DNA of 64,000 nt from Finegoldia magna (GTDB lineage: Bacteria; Bacillota; Clostridia; Tissierellales; Peptoniphilaceae), in the NCBI RefSeq assembly GCF_003182075.1, contig NZ_QGTH01000007.1, positions 1 to 64,000 of the forward strand. The letters are read 5' to 3'. Every line of letters begins with the position of its first letter. The stretch's first letter is position 1. Of the stretch, positions 36,215 to 45,814 are shown in pieces. The position numbers and the translations under genes are program-made. Under the pieces are notes generated by a model. It saw only the letters and a program-made list of their open reading frames with translations. It did no database searches and was not told the origin of the DNA.

Positions 36215-36918
36215 TAAATCACCCTCGATTGATACATTGCAATGGAACAAGCTATCGGTAAATTCAAGGAATCCACATCCTTAGATTGATTGATGAAAAT
36301 CTTATTTTCATTGTAGTATTCTTTTGGAAGCCCTGCCCCTTCATTTCCAAACGCCAAGCTAAATGGTTGTTCGAACTTCACATCGCCAAGTTCATCTGAA
36401 CTTTCATCTAGCAAAAACGAATAAATCTTATTTTCTGGGAAATTATTCTTGTAATCTTGTAGATTATCAAATCTTTGGATATTTAATTTGAAAAAAGCTC
36501 CCATACTGGCACGGACAACTTTAGGATTGTAAACATCACACGTATTTGATATCAAAGCCAAATCCTTATATCCAAATGCAAGCATACTTCTCATAATAGT
36601 ACCTAAGTTTCCCATGTTGTCTATTCCGTCCAAAATTATGTGGTTTTTTTCTTGTAATTTTGATTTTTCCTTTTTGAAAACTCCAATCACGTATTCCTTA
36701 TCTTTTAGTGAAATTTTGTTTATTTGTTTACTCGAAATCGTATAAGGAATTTTCTTATCATTCAATATATTTATCAGTTTTTCTGTGTCATTGAAATCCT
36801 CAGAAATTAAGACCTTATCAACAATATCAGCCTTATTTTCAATAAGTTCATAAGTTGGAAAAGGTCCCATTGTATAAGAATATTCAAGATCTTTTTTGTA
36901 TTTTGTGTATTTTTTCAT
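36214..36918 (-). CDS. SpoU/TrmH-family RNA 2'-O-methyltransferase
   Basis: A 234-residue protein with the knotted SPOUT domain in its C-terminal half: ILDGIDNMGNLGTIMRSM (motif 1), AFGNEGAGLPKEYY (motif 2) and LNLPIACSIAMYQSR (motif 3). The N-terminal half is a substrate-binding domain. Which rRNA or tRNA nucleotide is modified cannot be told. It starts one base before the preceding C39-like gene ends. Confidence 0.9.
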   Translation of the reverse strand: MKKYTKYKKDLEYSYTMGPFPTYELIENKADIVDKVLISEDFNDTEKLINILNDKKIPYTISSKQINKISLKDKEYVIGVFKKEKSKLQEKNHIILDGIDNMGNLGTIMRSMLAFGYKDLALISNTCDVYNPKVVRASMGAFFKLNIQRFDNLQDYKNNFPENKIYSFLLDESSDELGDVKFEQPFSLAFGNEGAGLPKEYYNENKIFINQSKDVDSLNLPIACSIAMYQSRVI

Positions 36919-37899
36919 TTATACTCCATTACTAAACACCCACATCGCTTTGATTTGTGGTTGTAATCTGTCATATTTCCATGATTTTTGTGAATTAGTA
37001 AAGCTATTCGGATCGTTAATTATAATATTACCATTTAAATCTATTCCCGAAATTACCATAACATGTCCCGTTTGTGTGAAATCACCAGGTCTTACAGAAA
37101 TTAGAATCGGATTTCCTTTTTTTATATTCTCTTTTATAACATTATAATTCGCATCCATTTGCACAGCTTTCAATCCGTATTTTCTTGCGATATAAGGATA
37201 AAACCCCCAGCTTGTTCCTTCAGATGACGAATATCCGTTGCGATCACTTTCTTCTGCTATTTTTGCAGGAGTGATTGAAGGGTCGTTTTTCAAATACGAC
37301 ATCGCCATAGCACAACTTGTAGGTCCACATCCAGTAAAACCTATAATTCCGTAGCCGTATTTTTCATAACCCCATCTCTTGTCCCACTGCAAATACAATG
37401 GCACATTTGAATTATTTGCATTTTCTGGATATGAATAGTCATTTTTTATTGTAGAATCAATTGTTTTCGCCACGAAATTAACCGCAGTGTAGTTATTACC
37501 AGCAAGTTTTAAAAGAGATGGATGAATGTCATCAGCGTTTTTCATCACTAATTTTGCATTAGGATTGTACTTAGCGTAAACTTCCAAATTGTGCAACAAT
37601 TCATTTCTCTTAAATGTGTTTTGGTAAATATTTTCAGTTTTTTTGATTTCTTCAAAAACTTCCTCATCAGTTTTCTCTTTTTCCACTGGTTCTTCTGGTT
37701 TTGAGTCTTGTTGTACGGAAGTTTTTTTCTCCTGAGCTATCTCAGCTTGTTTTTGTTCAGCTGCATGCTCTTGTCTATCGTTTTTTACTTTTATGATTGA
37801 AAATAGAATTACTAGAAGAAATACAGAAAACACAATCCTTCGTTTTACTGCACGTCTTCTTTTTTCTTCTAGAAATCTATCGTGATTATTACGTATCAA
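36919..37899 (-). CDS. Membrane-anchored C39-like peptidase family protein
   Basis: A 326-residue protein: a basic cytoplasmic N-terminus, one membrane segment (IVFSVFLLVILFSII), a charged linker of about 80 residues rich in Glu/Lys/Gln, and an extracellular papain-fold C39_2 domain. The likely catalytic Cys is in GFTGCGPTSCAM, the His in TGHVMVISG and the third residue in IINDPNS. Start is TTG with GAGGTGG upstream. It could trim or bind peptides or cell wall at the surface. Confidence 0.85.
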   Translation of the reverse strand: MIRNNHDRFLEEKRRRAVKRRIVFSVFLLVILFSIIKVKNDRQEHAAEQKQAEIAQEKKTSVQQDSKPEEPVEKEKTDEEVFEEIKKTENIYQNTFKRNELLHNLEVYAKYNPNAKLVMKNADDIHPSLLKLAGNNYTAVNFVAKTIDSTIKNDYSYPENANNSNVPLYLQWDKRWGYEKYGYGIIGFTGCGPTSCAMAMSYLKNDPSITPAKIAEESDRNGYSSSEGTSWGFYPYIARKYGLKAVQMDANYNVIKENIKKGNPILISVRPGDFTQTGHVMVISGIDLNGNIIINDPNSFTNSQKSWKYDRLQPQIKAMWVFSNGV

Positions 37900-37919
37900 G
37901 TTTCCACCTCATTTATCTA

Positions 37920-37949
37920 ATTATATCACAGGATTTGAAATTATTACAA
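37920..37949 (-). promoter_or_regulatory. Promoter of the C39-like/RNA methyltransferase/HAD/queH operon
   Basis: On the minus strand TTGTAA (37944-37949), 18 bases and TATAAT (37920-37925) precede the TTG start. The divergent methyltransferase has its own TATAAT at 37989-37994. Confidence 0.65.
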
Positions 37950-38012
37950 AATTATGACAACTTTATAAAATTGTAACATTCTTTTGGGTATAATTACATT
38001 AGAGGTGATGAT

Positions 38013-38717
38013 ATGAGTAAATTTTACGATTCAATTTCAGATAATTACGAAGATATTTTTCAGCCAAATGATAAGCAAATTAGTTTCTTAGAAGAACTTG
38101 CTCACGGCAAAATCTTGGATGTAGCATGTGCCACTGGAAAAGTTGCGAAAAGACTTCAAGATGATGGATTTGATGTGATGGGGATTGATTTAGAAGAAAA
38201 GTTTGTGAACAAAGCGATTAATGAAAATAAAATCGATGCTAAATGTATGAATATGCTAGATATCGACAAATTGAGAGATAATTTCGGTTTGATTTATTGC
38301 ATCGGAAATTCTTTGGTACACTTGGATTCTACAGAAAAGATAAATGAATTTTTGAAAAAATGCTACGACAAGTTAGACCCAAACGGATCTCTTGTCCTCC
38401 AAATCATAAATTTTTATCCATTTTTACAAGTAGATGATGATTACTTAGGAAATCTTCCTACTATCAAAAATGAAAAAGTGGAATTTGTAAGAAAATATTT
38501 CAGAAATGGTGATTTTATACGATTTAACACAGTTATGACAGCAGGTGATAAATCTATTGAAAATGACGTTAATTTATTTCCAATAACATCTGATGAATTA
38601 GTAACACTTTTAGAACAGAATGGTTTTGAGAATATAAAAATATACGGAGGATTTAACAAATCAGAATTTGATAAGGAAAACTCCAGACCATTAGTATTAG
38701 CCGCTGAAAAACTATAA
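38013..38717 (+). CDS. Class I SAM-dependent methyltransferase
   Basis: A 234-residue Rossmann-fold methyltransferase with motif I ILDVACATGKVAKRL, GIDLEEKFV (acidic residue binding SAM) and LIYCIGNSLVHLD. The substrate is unknown. The C-terminal half contains a beta-rich insertion. GAGGTGATGAT precedes the ATG. It is the only gene on the plus strand between 7.4 and 61.8 kb. Confidence 0.88.
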   Translation: MSKFYDSISDNYEDIFQPNDKQISFLEELAHGKILDVACATGKVAKRLQDDGFDVMGIDLEEKFVNKAINENKIDAKCMNMLDIDKLRDNFGLIYCIGNSLVHLDSTEKINEFLKKCYDKLDPNGSLVLQIINFYPFLQVDDDYLGNLPTIKNEKVEFVRKYFRNGDFIRFNTVMTAGDKSIENDVNLFPITSDELVTLLEQNGFENIKIYGGFNKSEFDKENSRPLVLAAEKL

Positions 38718-38738
38718 AATAATCTTTAGCACATTTAA

Positions 38739-38762
38739 AAACCTCCCGTTTGGGAGGTTTAT
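38739..38762. terminator. Bidirectional terminator between convergent genes
   Basis: AAACCTCCC-GTTT-GGGAGGTTT forms a strong stem between the methyltransferase (+) and the HerA-type gene (-). Confidence 0.88.
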
Positions 38763-40213
38763 TAAAATTTTATGCTCTTTTTTATTGAACCGAAAATTCC
38801 ACGCGCGATGTCTCTTCCGATTTGTCTTGTAAAACTACCAAGCATGGAGTTGATGCTTTTAGTTGCGAAATCTTCTATCGGTGATTTTTCTTGTTTTGTG
38901 GATTTCTTAGTTTGTTTTTCCGGATCTTCTTTGATTTGATTTTGCAATTTTTTTTGCAGTATTTCATAAGCAGATTCTCTGTCGATTGATTGTGAATATT
39001 TTTGATGCAAATCAGAGTTTTTCACAATATAATCCACGTCTGATTGAGAAAGTGGCGTAAACGATGAGTGTGGTGGAAGCACGAGTCCTTTTTTAGTTAT
39101 ACTTGGTGCTCCTTTTTCATCCAAAAACGAAATCAACGCTTCACCTGTTCGTAAGTTTATAATTTCATCTTTTACATTCATATCTTCGTTTGCTCTGAAA
39201 GTTTCAGAAACTTTTTGCACAGCCTTCAATTCTTTTGGAGAGAAAGCTCTCAATTGATGCACAATTCTATTTCCCAATTGCGAAGAAATCGAATCTGGAA
39301 TGTCTAGTGGGTTTTGTGTTATGAAGAATATTCCCACACCTTTTGAACGAATAAGTCTTACAACTTGTTCTATTTTATCCATTATCATCTTGTTTGCATT
39401 GTCGAATAACAAGTGTGCTTCGTCAAAGAAGAACACAAGCTTAGGGATTTCTGGATTGCCAACTTCTGGTAGTGATTCGAAAAGTTCTGATAATAGCCAC
39501 AACAAAAACATAGAATACAAGTTTTTGTCGTTGATAAGTCTTGCCGCAGAAATTATATTCACAAATCCACGTCCATCAGAATCTGTCATCATCAAATCTC
39601 TTATATCCAAACTTGGTTCTCCAAAGAATTTATCTGCACCCATATCTTCGATGTACAATAATTTTCTCATGATTGCGCTAATACTTTGAGTGGTGATATT
39701 TCCGTATTTTTTTGAATAAACTTCCCTGTTATCAGACAAATGATTAAGCATAGAACGCAAATCTTTTATGTCCAACAACAATAGTCCTTCCTCATCTGAA
39801 ACCCTAAATGCAATATTCAAAATCCCAGCTTGTGTATCGTTCAAATCCAAAATTTGCGATAACAAAATCGGGCCCATTTCAGATACAGAAACTCTTAATG
39901 GAAGTCCAGCTTCTCCGTATACATCCCACAAATTCACAGGATAGTTTTTAAAATTAAAATCTGTGATATTCATTTCATCAAGTCTAGATTTTAAATTATC
40001 GTTCATTTCACCAACCGATGCCAAGTTTGACAAATCTCCCTTAACGTCTGACAAAATAGTTGGCACTCCCAAATCTGAGAAATATTCGCACAATACTTTT
40101 AATGTAACTGTCTTTCCGCTTCCAGTCGCTCCTACGATAAGCCCATGTTGATTTACTTTATTTGAAAGAAGTTCGATATCTTCGTTTCCTCTTGCAATCA
40201 ATAGTTTTTCCAC
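38762..40213 (-). CDS. HerA-type ATPase (DUF853/YjgR family)
   Basis: A 483-residue P-loop ATPase of the HerA/FtsK superfamily. Walker A is VGATGSGKTVT (about residue 29), Walker B VFFFDEAHLLF, and the arginine-finger region is QLGNRIVHQLRAF. The C-terminal 70 residues are low-complexity and Lys-rich. YjgR-like proteins are widespread; their physiological role is not established, though DNA or membrane-associated motor activity is suspected. Confidence 0.88.
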   Translation of the reverse strand: MEKLLIARGNEDIELLSNKVNQHGLIVGATGSGKTVTLKVLCEYFSDLGVPTILSDVKGDLSNLASVGEMNDNLKSRLDEMNITDFNFKNYPVNLWDVYGEAGLPLRVSVSEMGPILLSQILDLNDTQAGILNIAFRVSDEEGLLLLDIKDLRSMLNHLSDNREVYSKKYGNITTQSISAIMRKLLYIEDMGADKFFGEPSLDIRDLMMTDSDGRGFVNIISAARLINDKNLYSMFLLWLLSELFESLPEVGNPEIPKLVFFFDEAHLLFDNANKMIMDKIEQVVRLIRSKGVGIFFITQNPLDIPDSISSQLGNRIVHQLRAFSPKELKAVQKVSETFRANEDMNVKDEIINLRTGEALISFLDEKGAPSITKKGLVLPPHSSFTPLSQSDVDYIVKNSDLHQKYSQSIDRESAYEILQKKLQNQIKEDPEKQTKKSTKQEKSPIEDFATKSINSMLGSFTRQIGRDIARGIFGSIKKSIKF

Positions 40214-40228
40214 AATTTCCTCCGCATT

Positions 40229-40738
40229 CTAATTTTCTTGAATAATTTGTTTCAAATCAATGAAATTGAACAAAGCTTTATTGTAAAAAGCTTTTGTTTT
40301 CTTGTACTTGTTGTAATTGTTGTACACGTTTATTCCGTAAACAAACAAACTAAACACCATCAATATGTATTTGCCAAATATCAAATACAAAATCATTCCC
40401 ATAATAACATAAAATATTGGGCTGTAATCAAATGGCAAATCGTAAAACACGCTGTAAATTATTTTATCAATGCTAATTAATGCCAAAAATAACCACGCGT
40501 ACATCGCTAGATAGAGCGTATTTGATTCTAATAAATTAAGAATGATTGCTGGAATAAAATACACTCCCGCTCCTATTATTGGCACGAATGAAAATACCGT
40601 TATAAAAAACGATTTAACAAAAACGTGGTCGACCTTAGCAAATTTCAAAAATAAAACAGATGTCAATAAAATCAATATTATTTTCGAAATTTCGTAGCTT
40701 TTCTCGTACAAAACTATTTTCTTTAAATTCTCTTTCAT
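40229..40738 (-). CDS. Four-segment membrane protein, possibly a partial AI-2E-type transporter
   Basis: A 169-residue hydrophobic protein. The segment VFSFVPIIGAGVYFIPAIIL resembles the conserved loop of AI-2E (PF01594) permeases, but the protein is half their length. It sits between pgi (1 base away) and the HerA-type gene. The similarity is weak, and it could be an unrelated small membrane protein. Confidence 0.55.
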   Translation of the reverse strand: MKENLKKIVLYEKSYEISKIILILLTSVLFLKFAKVDHVFVKSFFITVFSFVPIIGAGVYFIPAIILNLLESNTLYLAMYAWLFLALISIDKIIYSVFYDLPFDYSPIFYVIMGMILYLIFGKYILMVFSLFVYGINVYNNYNKYKKTKAFYNKALFNFIDLKQIIQEN

Positions 40739-40739
40739 A

Positions 40740-42017
40740 TTAATAACCCGGCTTTTCTAATAATTTAAACATTTGCTTCTTGTATTCTTCAACTCCCGGT
40801 TGATTAAAAGGATTCACTCCTAAAACAAGTGCTGAAATTGCTACACTCATTTCAAAGAAATAAATCATATATCCTAGATTTTCTTCATTAATCTCATCAA
40901 TTTTCACGACGACACTTTCAACATTTGACGACAAATGCGCATTAAGCGTTCCTTGCATAGCCATCTTATTCACATAATCCACTGATTTTCCGCTCAAATA
41001 ATTCAGATTATCCAAATTATCAGCATCAGATTTTATATACAAATCTTTGCGTGGATTTTCTACTGAAATCACAGTTTCAAATACATTTTTTTGTCCATCT
41101 TGAATCATTTGACCTACTGAATGCAAATCAGTCGTGAAATTACACATCATCGGAAATATTCCCTTATTGTTTTTTCCTTCCGATTCTGCGAATAATTGCT
41201 TGAACCATTCAGAAAAATATTTTAATCTCATTTCGTAATTAATAAGTATTTCAATGTCTTTTCCATTGCGATACATGTTATTTCTGAATGAAGCGTATTG
41301 CAAAGCAAAATTTGACTCATAGTCAAGTTTTGTAAAATCTTCCATTGCATTTGCTGCGCCAATCATTAATTTGTCGATGTCCAATCCTTTTACGCAAAGT
41401 GGCAACAATCCAACAGAAGTTAGAACGGAAAATCTTCCACCTATGTCATCTGGCACTACAAAAGTTTCATAACCATTGATATCAGACAATTCTTTCAATG
41501 CACCTTTTTGTTTATCAGTAGTGGCGAAAATTCTGCTCTTTTGTTCTTCTTTTGTGTATTTTTCATCCATTAATTCCTTTATAAATCTAAAAGTGATTGC
41601 AGGCTCTGTAGTAGTTCCCGATTTGCTAATTACATTTACACAAAAATCCTTGTCCTTCAAATATTCCAAAAGTTCAGCCAAATACGTAGAAGACAATTGG
41701 AAACCAGCGTAGATGATTTCGATGCCCGATTTCTCAAAATAATCGCTCATCGCATAATCAATCGCCTTAGCTCCCATATAACTTCCACCGATTCCAATGA
41801 CAACTAAACAATCAGAGCTTTCTCTTATCTTCTTAGCACATTTTTTAATTCTCTCGAATTCTTCTCTGTCGTAATTTTTAGGCAAATCAATCCATCCTGT
41901 GAATTCCTTGCCTTCACAGGATTTATTTAAAAGCTTTTCTAAAGCATTTACGGATTCTGTTCTCAAAGTATCCACAGAATTATGACTTGTCGTATTTGAA
42001 AAATCTAGCTTGAACAT
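40740..42017 (-). CDS. pgi: Glucose-6-phosphate isomerase
   Basis: A 425-residue phosphoglucose isomerase interconverting glucose-6-P and fructose-6-P. It shows VIGIGGSYMGAKAIDYAM, the phosphate loop SKSGTTTEPAI, GGRFSVLTSVGLLPL and a C-terminal INPFNQPGVEEYK-like segment (reads VNPFNQPGVE). The length fits the compact Bacillota form. Confidence 0.96.
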   Translation of the reverse strand: MFKLDFSNTTSHNSVDTLRTESVNALEKLLNKSCEGKEFTGWIDLPKNYDREEFERIKKCAKKIRESSDCLVVIGIGGSYMGAKAIDYAMSDYFEKSGIEIIYAGFQLSSTYLAELLEYLKDKDFCVNVISKSGTTTEPAITFRFIKELMDEKYTKEEQKSRIFATTDKQKGALKELSDINGYETFVVPDDIGGRFSVLTSVGLLPLCVKGLDIDKLMIGAANAMEDFTKLDYESNFALQYASFRNNMYRNGKDIEILINYEMRLKYFSEWFKQLFAESEGKNNKGIFPMMCNFTTDLHSVGQMIQDGQKNVFETVISVENPRKDLYIKSDADNLDNLNYLSGKSVDYVNKMAMQGTLNAHLSSNVESVVVKIDEINEENLGYMIYFFEMSVAISALVLGVNPFNQPGVEEYKKQMFKLLEKPGY

Positions 42018-42025
42018 ATTTCCTC

Positions 42026-43132
42026 CTATAGAACCTTCAAACTCACTAGAACAATATCGTCATCCTGTTCCAAAAATCTAAAAGAATTCACCTCGTTTAA
42101 CACGTATTCAATTCTTCTATCTGGAACTTTCATTAAATCTCTTTTTAGTCTTTCTTCGCCGTAAAATTCGTTGTCAAATCCTCTAGTTTCAGTTATCCCA
42201 TCAGTGTACATAATTAATTCATCACCACTGGAGACCAATATATCTCTTTGGTCAAACCCAACTCCTTCAAACATTGGAGAGATAGGATGACCCGTAACTT
42301 TTAATTCTTCTAATTTATCATTTGAAATCAAAAATGGAATACCATTGTGGCCAGCATTTGCATATGAAAATATTTTGAGTTTTCTATCGTATAACCCATA
42401 AAAAATCGTAAAATATTTGTCTACCGATAAATTAAGTTCAGTAAATGTTGTATTCAAATCCTTCAGCACTCTTTTTGGTCTAGAATCTGTAATTCTACTT
42501 ACCAAATACCTCATTGTCTGTCTGATAAACATCGTCAGAATAGATGCCGCAATCCCATGGCCCACAACATCTGCGATGTAAATTCCTACAAATCTTTCGT
42601 CAATGTCTATGCAATCGATGATATCTCCAGACAAATCCCTAGATGAAATATAGCTGTAATCCAAATCCAAACCGACATGCTCACCCTTACTAGGCAAAGT
42701 TTTGCTTTGAATGTGCTTGGCGAATATGATTTCATCCTTGATGTCCTTGTTCGCATTAATCAAATCAATCTGAGTTTTGACCTCTTTTGAAATATCTCTG
42801 AAAACCTCGACAGTGCTTACCACTTCTCCATCTTTATCCATAACTGGAGAAGAAGTTATGGAATAATCCACGCCATTTATTTTTCTTTTTTCTTTGATAG
42901 TGCTGTTCAAACGGTATTTCCTATCTGCCAAACATTTTGGAAAATCTTCACTATAATCCAAATAGCAATTCACTCCTATTGGATTGATAGGCATAGATTT
43001 TATCATGCTAGTATTGGCAAATATTATTACCCCATCTTTATCTATTACTCTAACTAAATCCTTCATAGAATTTAGAACTTCGTAATCAGATCCTTTGAAA
43101 TCACTAACATCTTCACTTGATTTCTTCTCCAA
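42026..43132 (-). CDS. PAS-domain SpoIIE/PP2C-family protein phosphatase
   Basis: 368 residues. Residues of about 15-135 form a PAS sensor (LVRVIDKDGVIIFANTSMI). After a helical linker (about 135-165), the SpoIIE phosphatase domain has the metal Asp residues in SGDIIDCID, IYIADVVGHGIAAS and MYTDGITETRG. It resembles RsbU/RsbP-type phosphatases that control anti-anti-sigma factors, but no partner gene is near. Start is TTG after AGGAGGAGATATCC. Confidence 0.88.
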   Translation of the reverse strand: MEKKSSEDVSDFKGSDYEVLNSMKDLVRVIDKDGVIIFANTSMIKSMPINPIGVNCYLDYSEDFPKCLADRKYRLNSTIKEKRKINGVDYSITSSPVMDKDGEVVSTVEVFRDISKEVKTQIDLINANKDIKDEIIFAKHIQSKTLPSKGEHVGLDLDYSYISSRDLSGDIIDCIDIDERFVGIYIADVVGHGIAASILTMFIRQTMRYLVSRITDSRPKRVLKDLNTTFTELNLSVDKYFTIFYGLYDRKLKIFSYANAGHNGIPFLISNDKLEELKVTGHPISPMFEGVGFDQRDILVSSGDELIMYTDGITETRGFDNEFYGEERLKRDLMKVPDRRIEYVLNEVNSFRFLEQDDDIVLVSLKVL

Positions 43133-43144
43133 GGATATCTCCTC

Positions 43145-44266
43145 CTATTTAGGTCTCGGACCAAAATATTGATACAAATAACACTTCATATTTCCGTTGT
43201 ACATCTTTCTATTTTTAGATGCTTTTTTTTCGTAAAATTTCTCAAACTCTTCGCAATCCGTGATTATATATTGTGATGCAGTCTTGAATTTTGCCATTTT
43301 AATTCCCAAATCCTTATAAATCTTCTCGGCTTCTTGTCTTTCGCCAAGCCTTTTTCCATAAGGTGGGTTAGATATTAGAACGAAGTAATTATCATTTAAC
43401 ACAACATTTCTGAAATCCCTCGTCACGAATCTAATATCCTCCCTGACCCCAGCATTTTCGGCATTAGCTATCGCTTTTTCAATCGCTGAGCCGTCTACAT
43501 CACTTGCGAAAATATCTATCTTCTTATCGTAATCAATGCTCTCCAAGGCTTTAGTACGCTCTTGTTTGTATGCATTGTTAAATTTATCATTAAAATTAAT
43601 AAAATCGAATTCTCTGTCAATCCCAGGTGCAATATTTCTGAATTTTCTCGCAGCTTCTATCGCAAAAGTTCCACTACCACAGAACAAGTCCACAAGAGGT
43701 CTGTTGCTATTAGCAAATGACAAATCGATAATTCCTGCTGCTAAGTTTTCTCTTATAGGTGCAAGAACTGAGCCTTCCCTGTAGCCTCTTTTGTGAAGTC
43801 CATCTCCCGAAGTATCCAAAGTTATCGAACAAATATCTTTTACTAGACTAACTTCAATTCTGAATCTTCCCTTTGATTTAGAGAACCAATCCACCTTGTA
43901 TTTCTTCTGAAGAGATTTGATAATCGCCTTTTCTGTAATCGATTGACAATCTTTAATAGAAAATAATTTTGATTTGTAACTTCGGCCTTCTACAATAAAA
44001 TTGGAATCCGCTTCCAAAATATCTAACCAATTTATTTTTTCAACGCCCTTAAAAAGTTGTTCGAATGATACAGCCTTAAAATTACCCAATTCGATTAGAA
44101 CTCTATCTGCACATCTCAAATTTATATTTAATTTTGCGATATCTTTTTCATCGCCTTCAAGCATTATTCTTCCGTCGTTTACATTCAAATTCTCATAGCC
44201 CATATCCAAAAGTTGTCTTTTGACTAAGCTCTCCAAACCGAATGCGCAAGTTACTATTATTTTCAA
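43145..44266 (-). CDS. THUMP-domain 23S rRNA (guanine-N2) methyltransferase
   Basis: A 373-residue RlmL-like protein with an N-terminal ferredoxin-like/THUMP RNA-binding part (residues 1-155) and a Rossmann methyltransferase containing LVDLFCGSGTFAIEAA and the catalytic LISNPPYGKRLG motif. It probably modifies a guanine of 23S rRNA. Confidence 0.9.
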   Translation of the reverse strand: MKIIVTCAFGLESLVKRQLLDMGYENLNVNDGRIMLEGDEKDIAKLNINLRCADRVLIELGNFKAVSFEQLFKGVEKINWLDILEADSNFIVEGRSYKSKLFSIKDCQSITEKAIIKSLQKKYKVDWFSKSKGRFRIEVSLVKDICSITLDTSGDGLHKRGYREGSVLAPIRENLAAGIIDLSFANSNRPLVDLFCGSGTFAIEAARKFRNIAPGIDREFDFINFNDKFNNAYKQERTKALESIDYDKKIDIFASDVDGSAIEKAIANAENAGVREDIRFVTRDFRNVVLNDNYFVLISNPPYGKRLGERQEAEKIYKDLGIKMAKFKTASQYIITDCEEFEKFYEKKASKNRKMYNGNMKCYLYQYFGPRPK

Positions 44267-44353
44267 AATTATTATTCCTCCATATTACCTTCTATTTTAT
44301 CATATTTTCAATGTTTTTTTTACGTTATAATAATATTTAACTGTAAATTTACA

Positions 44354-44386
44354 ATAAAAAAACTGCAACGAAAAATCATTGCAGTC
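44354..44386 (-). terminator. Terminator of the PadR-toastrack operon
   Basis: ACTGCAA (44362-44368) and TTGCAGT (44379-44385) form the stem, and seven Ts follow on the minus strand. Confidence 0.82.
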
Positions 44387-44396
44387 TATTTAGATT

Positions 44397-45431
44397 CTAA
44401 TCTACAGTAATATCTCCACTAACTGTTGCAGCACTAATTTCGATTTCATCATTTGAGAATGATTGGTCGTGAGATTTACTGATTTTTTTCGAACTATCTT
44501 TGTAGTAACTATCGATTTGAATTTCTCCGCTAACAGTTCTAAGTTCTATAGAACCTTTCTTTTCTTTGATATGGATATTAATATCGCTAGATACACCTCT
44601 CACATTCAAATCTTTGTTTTCGTTCACATCGATTTCGATATCTCCACTTACAGTGTTCACTGTGATTTCTGGGTTTTCAGAATCCACCTTCACATCACCG
44701 CTTACAGTATTAACGTAAATTTCTTTTTTGCATTTGGAAACTTGAACATCTCCACTTGCAGTATTGACATTTACATTGTTCGATTGTGTAGTGATATTTA
44801 CATCACCACTTGAAGTGTTGCAAGTAACATCATTACTAATAACATCTACATTTACATCTCCACTTGCTGTGGCGATGTTTAATCCCAAATCACTGTCTTG
44901 TGGAATTTTGATAGAAATTGATTTTATAAAACTTTTTTGGAAGAATTTTTCCATTTTAACTTTACCAAGCTTCAACACGTGATTCATATAATCTACATCT
45001 AACTTTTGTGTTTCATCAGTTGTAGTGTAAGTTACGATAATTTTATCCAATTCGTGAGTTGACACATCTATGTCCGCATTCGATTTAACTTCAATTCTGT
45101 GGAAATCATTGTCAAATTCCAATGTTTGTTGTGACAAATCATAGTCTTTGTCTTTAGATTGGTCAAAAATTTTAGAATTAAAGAAATCACCAATGCTATC
45201 CAAGTTAAACATACCAAATAAGTTGTTTTCTCTGATGATTCCAGCTTCTTTACATTCGTTGAATATCTCTCTTGGATTACCTAATTCAGTTGAAATCTCT
45301 TCTTCAGTTTTTCCGTTTTCAACTCCGATTCTAAAATGTTCTTCGTAATCATTCTTGATTTCTCTGTAAGTTGTTTCGTCGACATTTCTGAAATAATAAT
45401 CTAAAAGTTCCATAAATTGTTCTTTATTCAT
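44397..45431 (-). CDS. HAAS-domain and DUF4097 toastrack-like protein
   Basis: 344 residues. The N-terminal 65 residues are the HAAS/DUF1700 helical domain (NKEQFMELLDYYFRNVDE, NDYEEHF, TELGNPREI) that associates with PadR regulators. The rest is a beta-repeat DUF4097 domain with at least seven [ST]xSGD[IV]x[IV] repeats. No signal peptide or membrane segment is evident. The gene starts directly after padR. Such pairs respond to envelope stress in the Bacillota. Confidence 0.88.
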   Translation of the reverse strand: MNKEQFMELLDYYFRNVDETTYREIKNDYEEHFRIGVENGKTEEEISTELGNPREIFNECKEAGIIRENNLFGMFNLDSIGDFFNSKIFDQSKDKDYDLSQQTLEFDNDFHRIEVKSNADIDVSTHELDKIIVTYTTTDETQKLDVDYMNHVLKLGKVKMEKFFQKSFIKSISIKIPQDSDLGLNIATASGDVNVDVISNDVTCNTSSGDVNITTQSNNVNVNTASGDVQVSKCKKEIYVNTVSGDVKVDSENPEITVNTVSGDIEIDVNENKDLNVRGVSSDINIHIKEKKGSIELRTVSGEIQIDSYYKDSSKKISKSHDQSFSNDEIEISAATVSGDITVD

Positions 45432-45746
45432 TTAAAAACCCTCCTCTAACAAGGCCTTAACACTTTCAACTAATTTTTTATAATCTTCAAGTTGTGAGTG
45501 CAAATAAGTTTTTCCTTCGTCTGTTATCTTGTAGTATTTTCTAGATGGACCTGACTCTGATTGTTCAGTGTAATCTTCCAAGTATTTGTCGTTTTTCAAT
45601 CTTCTAAGCATAGGATAAATTGTTCCTTCGCTCATTGGTATCTTATCTTTTATCTGATCTATAATTTCGTATCCGTAGCTGTCTTGTTTAGATATAACCG
45701 ATAAGACACATAATTCTAAAATCCCTTTTTTTAATTGTGTGTTCAT
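45432..45746 (-). CDS. PadR-family transcriptional regulator (second)
   Basis: A 104-residue winged-helix protein with LKKGILELCVLSVISKQDSY, MSEGTIYPMLRRLKNDKYLE and the RKYYKITDEGKTYL wing. It is immediately followed by the HAAS protein, the standard partner. AGGAGG lies 7 bases upstream of the ATG. Its own promoter carries ACTAC-type sequence similar to the operator of the other PadR gene. Confidence 0.92.
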   Translation of the reverse strand: MNTQLKKGILELCVLSVISKQDSYGYEIIDQIKDKIPMSEGTIYPMLRRLKNDKYLEDYTEQSESGPSRKYYKITDEGKTYLHSQLEDYKKLVESVKALLEEGF

Positions 45747-45764
45747 ATCTTACCTCCTGATTAC

Positions 45765-45793
45765 ATTATAATACACAGTAGTACATATTGCAA
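45765..45793 (-). promoter_or_regulatory. Promoter of the second PadR operon
   Basis: TTGCAA (45788-45793), 17 bases and TATAAT (45765-45770) on the minus strand. The spacer holds an imperfect palindrome, ATGTACTACTGTGTAT, that could bind PadR. Confidence 0.75.
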
Positions 45794-45814
45794 GGTATTA
45801 TGCAAAGTTTTTTA

